A DNA stretch of 64,000 nt from Palsa-1150 sp036490515. Its GTDB lineage: Bacteria; Myxococcota_A; Polyangia; Polyangiales; Polyangiaceae. Below, one piece after another: positions 48,564 to 57,923 of this stretch (position 1 is the stretch's first letter; the number at the start of each line of letters is the position of its first letter). The DNA is taken from positions 1-64,000 of the forward strand of contig DASXDU010000013.1 of NCBI GenBank assembly GCA_036490515.1, read 5' to 3'. The notes below the pieces were generated by a model. That model searched no databases, had not been told where the DNA came from, and saw only the letters and a list, made by a program, of their open reading frames with translations. Made by a program: the position numbers and the translations under genes.

Positions 48564-49609
48564 GGGGACGCGCCCTGCGGCTCCTCGTCCCGTGCTTTGC
48601 CCTCGCGACGTTCGCCGCCACGCCCGCCGTCGCGCAGACCCCGGCCCCCGGCCCCGGCCCCGGCCCCGCGAGCCCGGCACCCGCAGGCCCGCAGCCCGGC
48701 GCGACGGACACACGCGCGCTCGCCGAGACGCTCTTCTTCACCGCGCGCGGCCTCATGGAGGCCGGCCGCTACGCCGAGGCGTGCGGGAAGCTCAACGAGA
48801 GCTACCGCCTCGACGCCGCGGCAGGCACGCTCCTCAACCTCGCCGTCTGCAACGAGAAGATCGGCAAGCTCGCCAGCGCGTGGGGCGAGTTCCGCGACGC
48901 GCAGGCCGAGGCGCGCCGCATGAGTCGCCCGGACCGCGAGCAGCTCGCGACCGACCGCATCAAGGCCATCGAGCCCGAGCTCCCGTTCCTGACCGTCACG
49001 GTTCCGCCGATGGTGCGCGCGCTCCGCGGCATCGAGATCTCGCGCAACGGCATCCCGCTCCAGAGCGCCGCGTGGGACACCGACCTCCCCGTCGATCCGG
49101 GCGAGGTCGAGGTCGTGGAGCACGCGCCGGGCTACAAGCCCAAGACGCTGAAGGTGACGGTCGCCGCGCGGCAGCACGCGACCATCTCCGCGGAGCCCCT
49201 CGAGCTGGCGCCCATCGAGCGGCCGCCGCCTCCCTTCTGGACGGCCAAGCGCACGACGGGCTTTGCGCTCATGGCAGGCGGCCTCGTCGCGGCGGGCGCC
49301 GGCGCGTTCTTCGGCCTGCGCGCGACGAGCGAGAAGAAGGACAGCGACGGGCTGTGCCCGAAGGACTCGCTCGGGAACCTGCGATGCTCGAGCACGGGCG
49401 TGGACGACATGAACCAGGCGAAGGTCAGCGCCTGGGCGTCGGACATCGCGCTCGGCGTCGCGGTCGTCGGGTTCGGGCTCGGGTCGTACCTCTTCTTCAC
49501 CGGCGGCGCGCACCAGGAAGACCCGACGCGCGCCGCGACCGGCAACTGGCGATGGGTCCTGGGGGCGACGCCGAAAGGCGCCGGAGGCTGGCTGACTCGT
49601 TCGTTCTGA
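48560..49609 (+). CDS. TPR-like exported protein cotranscribed with the kinase
   Basis: A 349-residue protein with a signal peptide (LLVPCFALATFAATPAVAQ), a Pro/Gly linker, a TPR-like helical pair (AGRYAEACGKLNESYRLDAAAGTLLNLAVCNEKIGK), a PEGA-like beta segment (VTVPPMVRALRGIEISRNGIPL ... GEVEVVEHAPGYKPKTLKV), and two C-terminal membrane helices (FALMAGGLVAAGAGAFFGL, IALGVAVVGFGLGSYLFF). Such TPR-PEGA proteins are usually encoded next to a Ser/Thr kinase in Myxococcota and may be its envelope partner or substrate. ATG overlaps the kinase stop. Confidence 0.85.
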   Translation: MRGRALRLLVPCFALATFAATPAVAQTPAPGPGPGPASPAPAGPQPGATDTRALAETLFFTARGLMEAGRYAEACGKLNESYRLDAAAGTLLNLAVCNEKIGKLASAWGEFRDAQAEARRMSRPDREQLATDRIKAIEPELPFLTVTVPPMVRALRGIEISRNGIPLQSAAWDTDLPVDPGEVEVVEHAPGYKPKTLKVTVAARQHATISAEPLELAPIERPPPPFWTAKRTTGFALMAGGLVAAGAGAFFGLRATSEKKDSDGLCPKDSLGNLRCSSTGVDDMNQAKVSAWASDIALGVAVVGFGLGSYLFFTGGAHQEDPTRAATGNWRWVLGATPKGAGGWLTRSF

Positions 49610-49625
49610 CGCGCGTGGGGCGACA

Positions 49626-51896
49626 ATGACGCTTGGGTTTCTTGGGATGAAGTCTCCGAGGGGCAAACTGCTCGCCGCGTTCGGCCTGCTGCTGCTCGCC
49701 ATCGCGGGCTGCCAGATCGTCGCGGGCATCGAGAACCGCACGGCCAACCCGCTCAACCAGGGCTGCGTCCTGCCGCCCGCGACCAGCGGCGGGTACAACG
49801 TCCGCATCGCGAACCTCGCGCCGACGAGCGACCAGGTCGACGTGTGCATGCGCCCGGCAGGCAAGTCCGACTGGGGGCTGCCGGTCCTGCTCAACGGCGG
49901 CGTGAGCGGCCCGCCGGGAGCCGACGGCGGGAGCACCTCGCCGTCGTGCACGGCGCTCCTCGGCACGGCCCAGCAGCCGGTCAGCGGGTTCGTCTACGGC
50001 CAGGTCAGCGTCCCCATGGGGGCGCCCGCGGCCACGATCGACGTGAAGATGATCCCCGGCGGCAGCGGCTGCGGCGCGTCGGCGATCGCCGAGCAGGACG
50101 GCGTCGCGCTGACGCAAACCGCCCTCACGACGCTGATGCTCATGGGCGGCAATGGCGTCGGCGAGACCGTGGTGGCGCTGCCCGAGACCGACCAGCCGCC
50201 CGTCGGCGTCCAGCAGTACCGCTTCGTCCACGCGTCGCCGGGCCTCGGGCCGATCGACTTCGGAACCGCAGCGCTCAAGTCATTGCCTACCTCGGTCAGC
50301 CTGAAGATCCTCTCCTCTCCTGTCTCCTACGGCGGCACGGTCCCCAGCGGAACCACGCAGACGTCCGCCACGGTCGCCGTGCTCGACAACGGGTACGTGT
50401 CGTTCCCCGGCGGCAACATCCCGATCGCCGCGTCGCTCGACAGCGACGCGTCGAACAAGGCGCTCTTCCTCTGGCTCACGCAGGGCCCGGACGAGACGTT
50501 CTCGATGTACGTCATCGGCGTCCAGGGGGACAACACGCATCCCCTTCGCGCGCTCGTCTGCGAGGAGGATCAAGCCGGGCTCGCAAACAGCAACGGTGTC
50601 ACCCTCCCGTGCAGCGTGAGCCCCCTGGCGACTCTGTCGGTGGACACGTTCAACACCGCGCTCTACGGACCGAACGCACCCCAGTTCACGGCACGCGACA
50701 GCCTCATCCCCGCAGCGATTGCAGCTCGCACGTCCGACGTCATGTGCGTCGTCGAGGTCGACTTCCCGAACGACATGCAGAGCATCATCAGCGCGGCGCT
50801 CCCCGCGAACGGCGGGAACTTCCCGTACAGCTACGCGGCGGCTGACAAGAACATCAACGAGAGCACGCCGTTCACGAACCCGCAGGACCAGAACGGGAAC
50901 GTGCCGCAGCCGACCTCGCAGCCACCGTGCGCCGGCGTCTCGACCGATCTCCTGAACGGCGCCATCTCGTGCATGGAGCAGAACTGCTCGAACCAGCCGC
51001 CCGGTGACGGCACGGGCGTGCTCGACCAGCCGACGAGCTGCCTCGAGGACAACTGCGCCGGGCAGATCCTGGCCCTCGAGGGGGCGAGCACGAACTGTTA
51101 CGACTGCGTCGTCCTCAACGTCGCGGGCGATACCTCGTACGGCAACACGCAGACGCAGTGCACGACGAACTCGCAGCCGCCCATCGCGTTCGGCGGGGCA
51201 GAGAACTCGCTCATCCTCTCGCGGTATCCGCTCGTCAATACCGACGTCTTCATTCTGCCGTCGACTTTCTACAGGCGCTCGATCCTCTACGCGCAGGTGC
51301 AGCTCGAGGACCAGACGGTGGACCTCTACTGCGGCTTCCTGATGACGACCGAGAACGCGACGGTGCTGCCCTACGAGGGGAGCTACGGCAACGGCGCGAC
51401 CGACTCGCAGACTGCCTGGAACAACGAGCAAACCTACGAGGCGCAGCAGTTTGCCCAGTGGGTGCAGCAGAAGAGCGGGAGCACCAACCCGCCGACCCCC
51501 GCCATCATGGTGGGCGACTGGCACTCGAGCTACGCCGTCTCGCCCGACGCCGGGACGCCACCCAGCGGAGCATTCCTGCCGAACGCCATCAACACGGCGA
51601 CGATGGACGTGTTCAAGAATGCGGGCTGGACGTTCACCTATCCGGCCGTCAACTCCGGGTCCGCTTGGCAGCCCCAGTGCAACGACTGCCCCATCCAGGA
51701 GAACCCGTACAACGGGAGCACCGACCAGTACTTCTTCTCGCAGCCGATGCTCGTGAACTGGCCCCAGGGGTCGACCGCGACCACGGACCAGTCCCTCTTC
51801 TTCACCGAGGGCCACGTGGACTTGGGCGCCGACGCGGGAGAGGGTCCGCTATCGACGTACTACGGCGTGAGCGTCGACGTACACCGGCCGCAGTGA
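49626..51896 (+). CDS. Lipoprotein with DUF4397-like and degenerate endonuclease/exonuclease/phosphatase fold
   Basis: A 756-residue exported lipoprotein (LLLAIAGC lipobox). DUF4397-like repeats occupy about residues 50-300 (VRIANLAPTSDQVDVCM; YRFVHASPGLGPIDFGT). From about 335 the order of motifs follows the EEP/DNase I superfamily: VDTFNTALYG, VMCVVEVDF, ILSRYPL, MVGDWHSSY, DQYFFSQ, then STYYGVSVDV. The Asn of GDxN is His-Ser and the SDH triad of the last motif is STY, so the catalytic His is lost. It is probably a binding protein rather than a nuclease. Two Cys-rich segments lie between motifs. A start at ATG 49647 fits the signal peptide equally well. Confidence 0.7.
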   Translation: MTLGFLGMKSPRGKLLAAFGLLLLAIAGCQIVAGIENRTANPLNQGCVLPPATSGGYNVRIANLAPTSDQVDVCMRPAGKSDWGLPVLLNGGVSGPPGADGGSTSPSCTALLGTAQQPVSGFVYGQVSVPMGAPAATIDVKMIPGGSGCGASAIAEQDGVALTQTALTTLMLMGGNGVGETVVALPETDQPPVGVQQYRFVHASPGLGPIDFGTAALKSLPTSVSLKILSSPVSYGGTVPSGTTQTSATVAVLDNGYVSFPGGNIPIAASLDSDASNKALFLWLTQGPDETFSMYVIGVQGDNTHPLRALVCEEDQAGLANSNGVTLPCSVSPLATLSVDTFNTALYGPNAPQFTARDSLIPAAIAARTSDVMCVVEVDFPNDMQSIISAALPANGGNFPYSYAAADKNINESTPFTNPQDQNGNVPQPTSQPPCAGVSTDLLNGAISCMEQNCSNQPPGDGTGVLDQPTSCLEDNCAGQILALEGASTNCYDCVVLNVAGDTSYGNTQTQCTTNSQPPIAFGGAENSLILSRYPLVNTDVFILPSTFYRRSILYAQVQLEDQTVDLYCGFLMTTENATVLPYEGSYGNGATDSQTAWNNEQTYEAQQFAQWVQQKSGSTNPPTPAIMVGDWHSSYAVSPDAGTPPSGAFLPNAINTATMDVFKNAGWTFTYPAVNSGSAWQPQCNDCPIQENPYNGSTDQYFFSQPMLVNWPQGSTATTDQSLFFTEGHVDLGADAGEGPLSTYYGVSVDVHRPQ

Positions 51897-51904
51897 CGAA
51901 CACC

Positions 51905-51934
51905 GGAGAGAGCCCCCTCTCGAGGGCGCTCTCC
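51905..51934. terminator. Hairpin between convergent genes
   Basis: GGAGAG...CTCTCC outer arms extended by CCCTC/GAGGG give about 13 pairs with two single-base bulges, 8 bases beyond the lipoprotein stop. No T-tract; could act for both strands. Confidence 0.45.
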
Positions 51935-51998
51935 CTTCCGACCCCCGTCTCAGCCGTGCGGCGGCGACGCACGCTTCGACGCCGCGTACGTTCGTCTC

Positions 51999-52502
51999 TC
52001 AGCGCATCCCCTTCATCCCCATCGCGACGCCGAAGATCATCGCGCCGATGAAGAAGAGGACGTAGAGCCCGATGAGGGCGATGGCGGCGATTCCGCAGAA
52101 CTTCCAGAAGCTCTTCTGCTGCCGGAGGGCGGCCTCGAGGTCGGCCGGCGAGCGGCTGGTGAGGAGGCGCCCGATCGCGCTCCCGTACATCCACATCTTG
52201 ATGCCCGGGTAGACGTAGACCGCCGCGAGCGGGAGGTAGATCGCGCCGACGGCGGCCTGGATCTCCTTCTCGGGGCCGCTCGCCATCAGGCCGATGCCCA
52301 CCATGAGCAGGCCGGCGAGGAGCATGAACGCGCTCCCGAGGAAGCTCAGGATGCCGAGGAACATCACCCACGGCCTCGTCTGCCGCATGAGGTCCACCGC
52401 GAGCTCGGTCACGCCGCCGGCGGCTGCTCCGGGCGGCGCGCCGTAGACGGGCGGAGCATCGGGATAGGGCGGCATCGCGGCGGGCGGGCTGTACGGGTTC
52501 AT
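51999..52502 (-). CDS. DUF5362-type small membrane protein
   Basis: A 167-residue integral membrane protein with a Pro/Tyr/Ala-rich N terminus (PPAAMPPYPDAPPVYGAPP), an amphipathic segment, and four hydrophobic helices (VMFLGILSFLGSAFMLLAG, LLMVGIGLM, IYLPLAAVYVYPGIKMW, IALIGLYVLFFIGAMIFGV). The final residues GMKGMR are basic. The layout and the RSPADLEAALRQQKSFWKFCG loop match DUF5362. ATG at 52502, divergent from the aldehyde oxidoreductase operon across a 174-base gap. Confidence 0.75.
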   Translation of the reverse strand: MNPYSPPAAMPPYPDAPPVYGAPPGAAAGGVTELAVDLMRQTRPWVMFLGILSFLGSAFMLLAGLLMVGIGLMASGPEKEIQAAVGAIYLPLAAVYVYPGIKMWMYGSAIGRLLTSRSPADLEAALRQQKSFWKFCGIAAIALIGLYVLFFIGAMIFGVAMGMKGMR

Positions 52503-52676
52503 CGCGATCGATCCTACCCGTGCTCGGGGCTTTTTGTCCGGATGGGGCACCCGTCCACGCGCGTCGTGCAGGTGGCCCGCCGGGAGCGCGCGGATTGCGC
52601 GGCGATCGACCGGACGTCCTCCGGGCATCGCGAGGCAGAGGCTCGGGCGCAGCACGTGCACCGGGCCTGCGATCCG

Positions 52677-53684
52677 ATGCAGACGCTCTCCCTCCGCGCC
52701 CTGCGAGGCCGCCCCATCGTCGTCGCCCGCGCCGAGCACGACTGGGCGCCGTCGGCCGAGGAGCCGGCGGACGTCGAGGCCCTTCGCGCGGAGCTCCGCG
52801 GGCTCGGGGCGGCGCTCGTCGTGCGATCGATGGGCGTGGCGTGGCTCCTCGGCGCCGACGACGTGGCCGAGCCGAGGGCCGAAGGGACCGAGCTGTCCGA
52901 GCTCGACGCGGAGACGGGCTCCGCCGCGCTGGTGCTCCTCGACCCGGCGGGGTCGGTGCGATTCTCGCGCACCCTCGCGCCACGGCGTGGGCTCACGGCC
53001 GCGCTCGTCGATTCCCTCCGTGCAGCGCGGAGCGCGCTCTCCGCGCGGCAGCAGCTTCCGCGCACGATCTCGCGCCGCGACTGGCTCATGACGGCGATCG
53101 TCGCGAGCTTCGCGGCGGTGTTCCTCGAGGCATGCGCCCCGCGGGCCCGATCCGGGCGTGGCCCGGCGCCGACCTCACCGACCGCACCGGGAGGAGCTGC
53201 GCAGATGCAGCAGCCGGCGAACGAGCTGGACGTCGTCCTCCACGTCAACGGGCGCGACCACGCGCTTCGCCTCGACCCGCGCGTCAGCCTGCTCGACGCC
53301 CTGCGCGAGCGCCTCGCGCTGACGGGGACGAAGAAGGGCTGCGACCACGGGCAGTGCGGCGCCTGCACGGTGCTGGTCGACGGCCGGCGCGTGAACGCGT
53401 GCCTCGTGCTCGCGCCGATGGTGCAGGGCGCGAAGGTGACGACGATCGAGGGCCTCGCGCACGGCGACACGCTCCACCCGATGCAGGCGGCCTTCCTCGC
53501 GGAGGACGGCCTGCAGTGCGGGTACTGCACGCCGGGGCAGATCATGAGCGCCGTGGGCCTCCTCGCCGAGGGCCGAGCCGAGAGCGACGACGAGGTGCGC
53601 GAGATGATGAGCGGCAACGTCTGCCGCTGCGGCGCGTACCCGAACATCGTCCGCGCGATCCAGCGCGCGCGAAAGGCCGGGTGA
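52677..53684 (+). CDS. paoA: Iron-sulfur subunit of a periplasmic aldehyde oxidoreductase, with extra N-terminal domain
   Basis: A 335-residue electron-transfer subunit with two [2Fe-2S] clusters: plant-type ferredoxin ligands Cys222, 227, 230 and 242 (GCDHGQCGAC) and the second set Cys281, 284, 316 and 318 (CGYCTPG, CRCGAY). A twin-arginine signal (ISRRDW, Arg 133-134) with hydrophobic stretch and lipobox-like FLEAC (Cys153) precedes them, as in E. coli PaoA. Oddly, 130 residues come before this signal; they look like a thioredoxin/AhpC-like domain (IVVARAEHDWAP, ALVLLDPAGSVRFSR) and have coding codon bias. First of five contiguous genes. Confidence 0.9.
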   Translation: MQTLSLRALRGRPIVVARAEHDWAPSAEEPADVEALRAELRGLGAALVVRSMGVAWLLGADDVAEPRAEGTELSELDAETGSAALVLLDPAGSVRFSRTLAPRRGLTAALVDSLRAARSALSARQQLPRTISRRDWLMTAIVASFAAVFLEACAPRARSGRGPAPTSPTAPGGAAQMQQPANELDVVLHVNGRDHALRLDPRVSLLDALRERLALTGTKKGCDHGQCGACTVLVDGRRVNACLVLAPMVQGAKVTTIEGLAHGDTLHPMQAAFLAEDGLQCGYCTPGQIMSAVGLLAEGRAESDDEVREMMSGNVCRCGAYPNIVRAIQRARKAG

Positions 53685-53687
53685 GCC

Positions 53688-54668
53688 GTGCGCCCGTTCA
53701 CGTACGTGCGGCCGACCGACGAGGCGAGCGCGCTGTCGTTCGCGGTGCAGCCCGGGGCGCGCTTCGTCGCGGGCGGCACGAACCTCGTCGACAACATGCG
53801 CCTCGACGTCGAGCGCCCGCGCGTCCTCGTCGACATCGGGAGCCTGCCGCTCACGGGGATCGAGGATCGCGCGGACGGCCTCACCGTCGGGGCGCTCGTA
53901 CGCAACTCCGACCTCGCCGAGCACCCGCTCGTGACGTCGCGCTTCCCGGCCCTGGCGCAGGCGCTCCTCGCGGGGGCGTCGCCGCAGCTCCGGAACGCCG
54001 CGACGGTCGGGGGCAACCTCCTCCAGCGCACGCGCTGCCCGTACTTCCGCGATCCGGCCAGCGCGTGCAACAAGCGCGTACCCGGGAGCGGGTGTGCCGC
54101 GATGGACGGCTTCAACCGGAGCCACGCCGTCCTCGGGACGAGCTCCTCGTGCATCGCCGCGCACCCCTCGGACATGGACGTCGCGCTCGTCGCCCTCGAC
54201 GCGACGGTCCACATCCGCGGTCCCCAGGGGGCCCGCGCGATCCCGGCCGCCGACCTGCACGTCGTGCCCGGCGACCGGCCCGACGTCGAGACGGTGATGC
54301 GCGCCGGGGAGCTCATCACGCACGTCGTCCTGCCGGACACGCCGTTCGCCGCGCACTCGACCTACCTCAAGGTCCGCGATCGGGCGTCGTTCGCGTTCGC
54401 GCTCGCGTCGGCGGCCGTCGCGCTCGACGTCCAGGGCGGCGTCATCCGCTCCGCGCGCATCGCCCTCGGCGGCGTGGGGACGAAGCCCTGGCGAAGCCAC
54501 GAGGCCGAGGGGGCGCTCGTCGGCAAGGCCCCGAGCCGCGCGCTCTTCGCGACGGCCGCGCGGGCCGCCCTCCAGGATGCCCGGCCACGCAAGTACAACG
54601 CATTCAAGGTGGAGCTCGCGCAGCGGACGATCGTCCGCGCGCTCTCGACCGTGGGAGGTGTGACGTGA
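53688..54668 (+). CDS. paoB: FAD-binding subunit of aldehyde oxidoreductase
   Basis: A 326-residue flavin subunit of the xanthine oxidase family (PaoB/YagS). FAD motifs are ARFVAGGTNLVDNMRL near residue 25 and ATVGGNLLQRTRCPYF near residue 105. A Cys cluster (RCPYFRDPASACNKRVPGSGC) marks the PaoB-type [4Fe-4S]-binding loop. The C-terminal domain is CO-dehydrogenase-flavoprotein-like. GTG start three bases after the previous stop; its own stop overlaps the next start (GTGA). Confidence 0.93.
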   Translation: MRPFTYVRPTDEASALSFAVQPGARFVAGGTNLVDNMRLDVERPRVLVDIGSLPLTGIEDRADGLTVGALVRNSDLAEHPLVTSRFPALAQALLAGASPQLRNAATVGGNLLQRTRCPYFRDPASACNKRVPGSGCAAMDGFNRSHAVLGTSSSCIAAHPSDMDVALVALDATVHIRGPQGARAIPAADLHVVPGDRPDVETVMRAGELITHVVLPDTPFAAHSTYLKVRDRASFAFALASAAVALDVQGGVIRSARIALGGVGTKPWRSHEAEGALVGKAPSRALFATAARAALQDARPRKYNAFKVELAQRTIVRALSTVGGVT

Positions 54669-56788
54669 ACGATCGTCGCATCGGACCGCCCCTCGACCGC
54701 GTCGACGGGCGAGCCAAGGTGCTGGGGCAGGCGACCTACTCCGCGGAGGTGCCCGCGGGGAGCGTGGCGTACGGCGTCATCGTGGGGGCGACGATCTCGC
54801 GCGGGCGGGTCACGGCGATCGACGCGAGCGAGGCGAACGCGGTGCCGGGCGTGCTCGCCGTCCTCACGCACGAGAACGCGCCCCGGCTTCCAGGCGCCGC
54901 CGAGAAGAAGGAGAACGCGCGCGTCGTGCAGCTCCTGCAGGACGCGTCGGTCGCGTACGACGGGCAGCCCGTGGCGCTCGTCGTGGCGGACTCGCTCGAG
55001 GCGGCGCAGCACGCGGCGGCGCTCGTCCGCCCGACGTTCGAGGAGGAGCACGCCGAGTCGCGCATCGAGCCGGTCGCCGGGACGGCCTTCGTGCCCAAGC
55101 CGTCCGGGCCGCGGCCCTCGTCGGACTCGCACCGCGGCGACTTCGACCGGGCCTACGAGGCCGCCGACGTCCGCGTCGCGCAGCGGTACACGATGCCCAT
55201 CGAGAACCACAACCCGATGGAGCCGCACGCGACGCTGGCGGTGTGGCAAGGGCCCGACCGGCTCGCGCTCTACGACGCGACGCAGTGGGTCTTCGGCGTC
55301 CAGCAGCGCGCGGCGCAGATCTTCGGCATCCCGCCGGACAACGTGCGCGTGGTGACGAAGTTCGTGGGCGGCGCCTTCGGCTGCAAGGGGTCCGCGTGGT
55401 CGCACGTCTTCCTCGCGGCGATGGGCGCGAAGGTCACGGGCCGGCCGGTGAAGCTCGTCCTCACGCGCCAGCAGATGTTCCAGTCGGTCGGCTACCGGCC
55501 GCAGCTCGTACAGGAGATCGCCCTCGGCGCCCGCCACGACGGGACGCTCGTCGCGGTCAAGCACGACGTCCTCTCGCAGACGTCCCGCTTCGACGAGTTC
55601 ATGGAGCCGGCCGCCTACGCGACGCGGATGCTCTACGCGTGCGACAACGTCCGCACCTCGCACCGGCTCGTCCGCATCGACGCCTCGACGCCGACCTTCA
55701 TGCGCGCCCCCGGCGAGTCGAGCGGGTCGTACGCGCTCGAATCGGCGATGGACGAGCTGAGCTACGCGCTCGGCGTCGACCCGCTCGCGCTCCGCATCAA
55801 GAACTACGCGGAGCGCGATCTCGAGGAGGACAAGCCGTATTCGAGCAAGACGCTGCGCACCTGCTACGAGCAGGGCGCCACGCGCTTCGGCTGGACGAAG
55901 CGCAAGCGCACTCCGCGCGCGACGCGCGAGGGCCGCATGCTCGTCGGCTGGGGAATGGCCACGGCGACCTACCCTGCGCACCAGAACCCCGCGTCCGCGC
56001 TCGCGCGCCTCCAGCCCGACGGCACGGTCCTCGTTCAGTCGGGGACGATGGACATCGGCACGGGGACCTACACGGTGATGACGCAGCTCGCGGCCGAGGC
56101 CCTCGGCCTGCCCGTCGAGCGGGTCCGCTTCGAGCTCGGAGACACGACGCAGCCGCACGCGCCGATCGAGGCCGGCTCCGGCACGGTGTCGAGCGTCGGG
56201 TCGGCCGTCACGACGGTGGCGACCAAGCTCCGCGACGCCGTGCGCACGGCGGCGAGCGCCGAGCCGACGCCGGACGTCTACACGAGCGTCGCGCGCCGCG
56301 GCCCGATCGAGGTCCGCCACGACGAGAAGGAGAAGGACGACCGCAAGCGCTTCTCCTGCCACTCCTTCGGGGCGCAGTTCGCCGAGGTCCGAGTCGACGA
56401 GGACTTCGGCACGGTTCGCGTCACGCGCGTGGTCGGCGCGTTCGCGGCGGGCCGCATCCTCAACGCGAAGACGGCGCGCAGCCAGCTCCTCGGCGGCATG
56501 GTCTGGGGCATCGGCATGGCCCTGCTCGAGAACACCGTGCGCGACGAGCACTCGGCGCGCGTCGTCACCAAGGACCTCGCCGACTACCACGTGCCCGTGC
56601 ACGCGGACGTCCCCGACCTCGAGGTCATCATGGTCCCCGACGACGATCCGCACGTGAACGCGATCGGAGCCAAGGGGATCGGCGAGATCGGCCTCGTCGG
56701 CATGGGCGCCGCGATCGCGAACGCCGTCTACCACGCGACGGGCAAGCGCGTGCGCGACCTCCCGATCACTCCGGAGAAGCTCCTGTGA
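54665..56788 (+). CDS. paoC: Molybdopterin-binding catalytic subunit of aldehyde oxidoreductase
   Basis: A 707-residue large subunit holding the molybdenum cofactor, where aldehydes are oxidised to acids. It has the two Ald_Xan_dh domains: GGAFGCKG of the molybdopterin loop (about 235), ESAMDELSYALGVDP, MDIGTGTYTVMTQ, and the conserved active-site glutamate in KGIGEIGLVG (about 670). The length is close to E. coli PaoC. It starts with GTG overlapping the previous stop and forms one transcription unit with the genes on each side. Confidence 0.95.
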   Translation: MNDRRIGPPLDRVDGRAKVLGQATYSAEVPAGSVAYGVIVGATISRGRVTAIDASEANAVPGVLAVLTHENAPRLPGAAEKKENARVVQLLQDASVAYDGQPVALVVADSLEAAQHAAALVRPTFEEEHAESRIEPVAGTAFVPKPSGPRPSSDSHRGDFDRAYEAADVRVAQRYTMPIENHNPMEPHATLAVWQGPDRLALYDATQWVFGVQQRAAQIFGIPPDNVRVVTKFVGGAFGCKGSAWSHVFLAAMGAKVTGRPVKLVLTRQQMFQSVGYRPQLVQEIALGARHDGTLVAVKHDVLSQTSRFDEFMEPAAYATRMLYACDNVRTSHRLVRIDASTPTFMRAPGESSGSYALESAMDELSYALGVDPLALRIKNYAERDLEEDKPYSSKTLRTCYEQGATRFGWTKRKRTPRATREGRMLVGWGMATATYPAHQNPASALARLQPDGTVLVQSGTMDIGTGTYTVMTQLAAEALGLPVERVRFELGDTTQPHAPIEAGSGTVSSVGSAVTTVATKLRDAVRTAASAEPTPDVYTSVARRGPIEVRHDEKEKDDRKRFSCHSFGAQFAEVRVDEDFGTVRVTRVVGAFAAGRILNAKTARSQLLGGMVWGIGMALLENTVRDEHSARVVTKDLADYHVPVHADVPDLEVIMVPDDDPHVNAIGAKGIGEIGLVGMGAAIANAVYHATGKRVRDLPITPEKLL

Positions 56789-56798
56789 GGCGCCCCCG

Positions 56799-57923
56799 AT
56801 GAGCGACGTCCTCGCCCTTCTCCGCTCGGCGGCCCTGCTCCGGAGGAGCGGAACGCCCGGCCTGCTCGCGACCGTCGTCGACGTCCGCGGCTCGTCGTAC
56901 CGCCGGCCCGGCGCCCGCATGCTGCTCGCCGCGGACCGGCGGCTCGCAGGCTCGGTGAGCGGCGGCTGCCTGGAAGGCGACGTGCTCCGCAAGGGCTGGT
57001 GGCGTACGGAGGGCGGGTCGCCGGTGGTCGTGAGCTACGACGCCACGGCGAACGAGGACGGAGGCTGGGGGTTCGGTCTGGGCTGCGACGGAATCGTGGA
57101 CGTGATGCTCGAGCGGGTGGACGCGCCGCGCCGGGTGGACGCGCTGCGGTTCCTCGCGCGGTGCCACGAGGCCCAGCGCCGCGGGACGATGGCGACGGTC
57201 TTCCGGAGCGACGCGCCGGGGGCACCGGTCGGCGCGCGGCTCGCCGTGGACGAGGCCGGGCACCGCGACGCGAGCGACGACGTGCGCGACGAGCTGCGCG
57301 ACCGTCTCGAGGCGACGTGCGCGGTCTCCCTTGCGAGTCCCGCGGGCGCGTCCGCACGGACGATCGCGTGCGGGGGGCAGGGGGTGGAGGTGCTCATCGA
57401 GCCGGTCGCTCCGCCGCGGCGCCTCTTCGTGTTCGGCAGCGGCCACGACGCCGCGTCGGTCGTGGCGATCGCCGGCGCCGTCGGCTGGGAAGTGCTCGTG
57501 TGCGAGCCGCACGGTCGAGGAGGCACGCGGGAGCGCTTCCCGGCGGCAGACGCCGTGCTGGTCGAGCCCCTGCCGGCCATCGCGGCGCGCGTGGACGAGA
57601 GCGACTGCGCCATGGCCGTCGTCATGTCGCACGACTTCGCGCGTGACCGGGAAGCGCTGGCGATGCTCCTCGCTTCCGGGGCAGCCTACGTGGGCGTGCT
57701 CGGGCCGCGCCGCAGGACCGTACGTCTCCTCGGCGAGCTGGGGATGGAAGGCGCCCTCGACGACCCGCGGCTGCACGCGCCCGTCGGACTGGCCATCGGA
57801 GCCGAGTCGCCGCACGAGATCGCGCTGTCCATCGTCGCCGAGGCCCAGTCCGTCCTGGCGCGCGAGCCGGGGACCAGCCTTCACCACCGTCCGGGACCGA
57901 TCCACGAGGGAGCATCACCATGA
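56799..57923 (+). CDS. XdhC/CoxI-family molybdenum-cofactor insertion chaperone (PaoD-like)
   Basis: A 374-residue protein that sulfurates and inserts the molybdenum cofactor in xanthine-oxidase-type enzymes. It shows the XdhC N-terminal domain (GTPGLLATVVDVRGSSYRRPGARML, SVSGGCLE, LGCDGIVDV) and a Rossmann-like C-terminal domain (FVFGSGHDAASVVAIAG; VVMSHDFARDREALAMLL; YVGVLGPRRR). It follows the catalytic subunit by ten bases and overlaps the next gene by four bases. E. coli PaoD is in the same place in paoABCD. Confidence 0.92.
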   Translation: MSDVLALLRSAALLRRSGTPGLLATVVDVRGSSYRRPGARMLLAADRRLAGSVSGGCLEGDVLRKGWWRTEGGSPVVVSYDATANEDGGWGFGLGCDGIVDVMLERVDAPRRVDALRFLARCHEAQRRGTMATVFRSDAPGAPVGARLAVDEAGHRDASDDVRDELRDRLEATCAVSLASPAGASARTIACGGQGVEVLIEPVAPPRRLFVFGSGHDAASVVAIAGAVGWEVLVCEPHGRGGTRERFPAADAVLVEPLPAIAARVDESDCAMAVVMSHDFARDREALAMLLASGAAYVGVLGPRRRTVRLLGELGMEGALDDPRLHAPVGLAIGAESPHEIALSIVAEAQSVLAREPGTSLHHRPGPIHEGASP

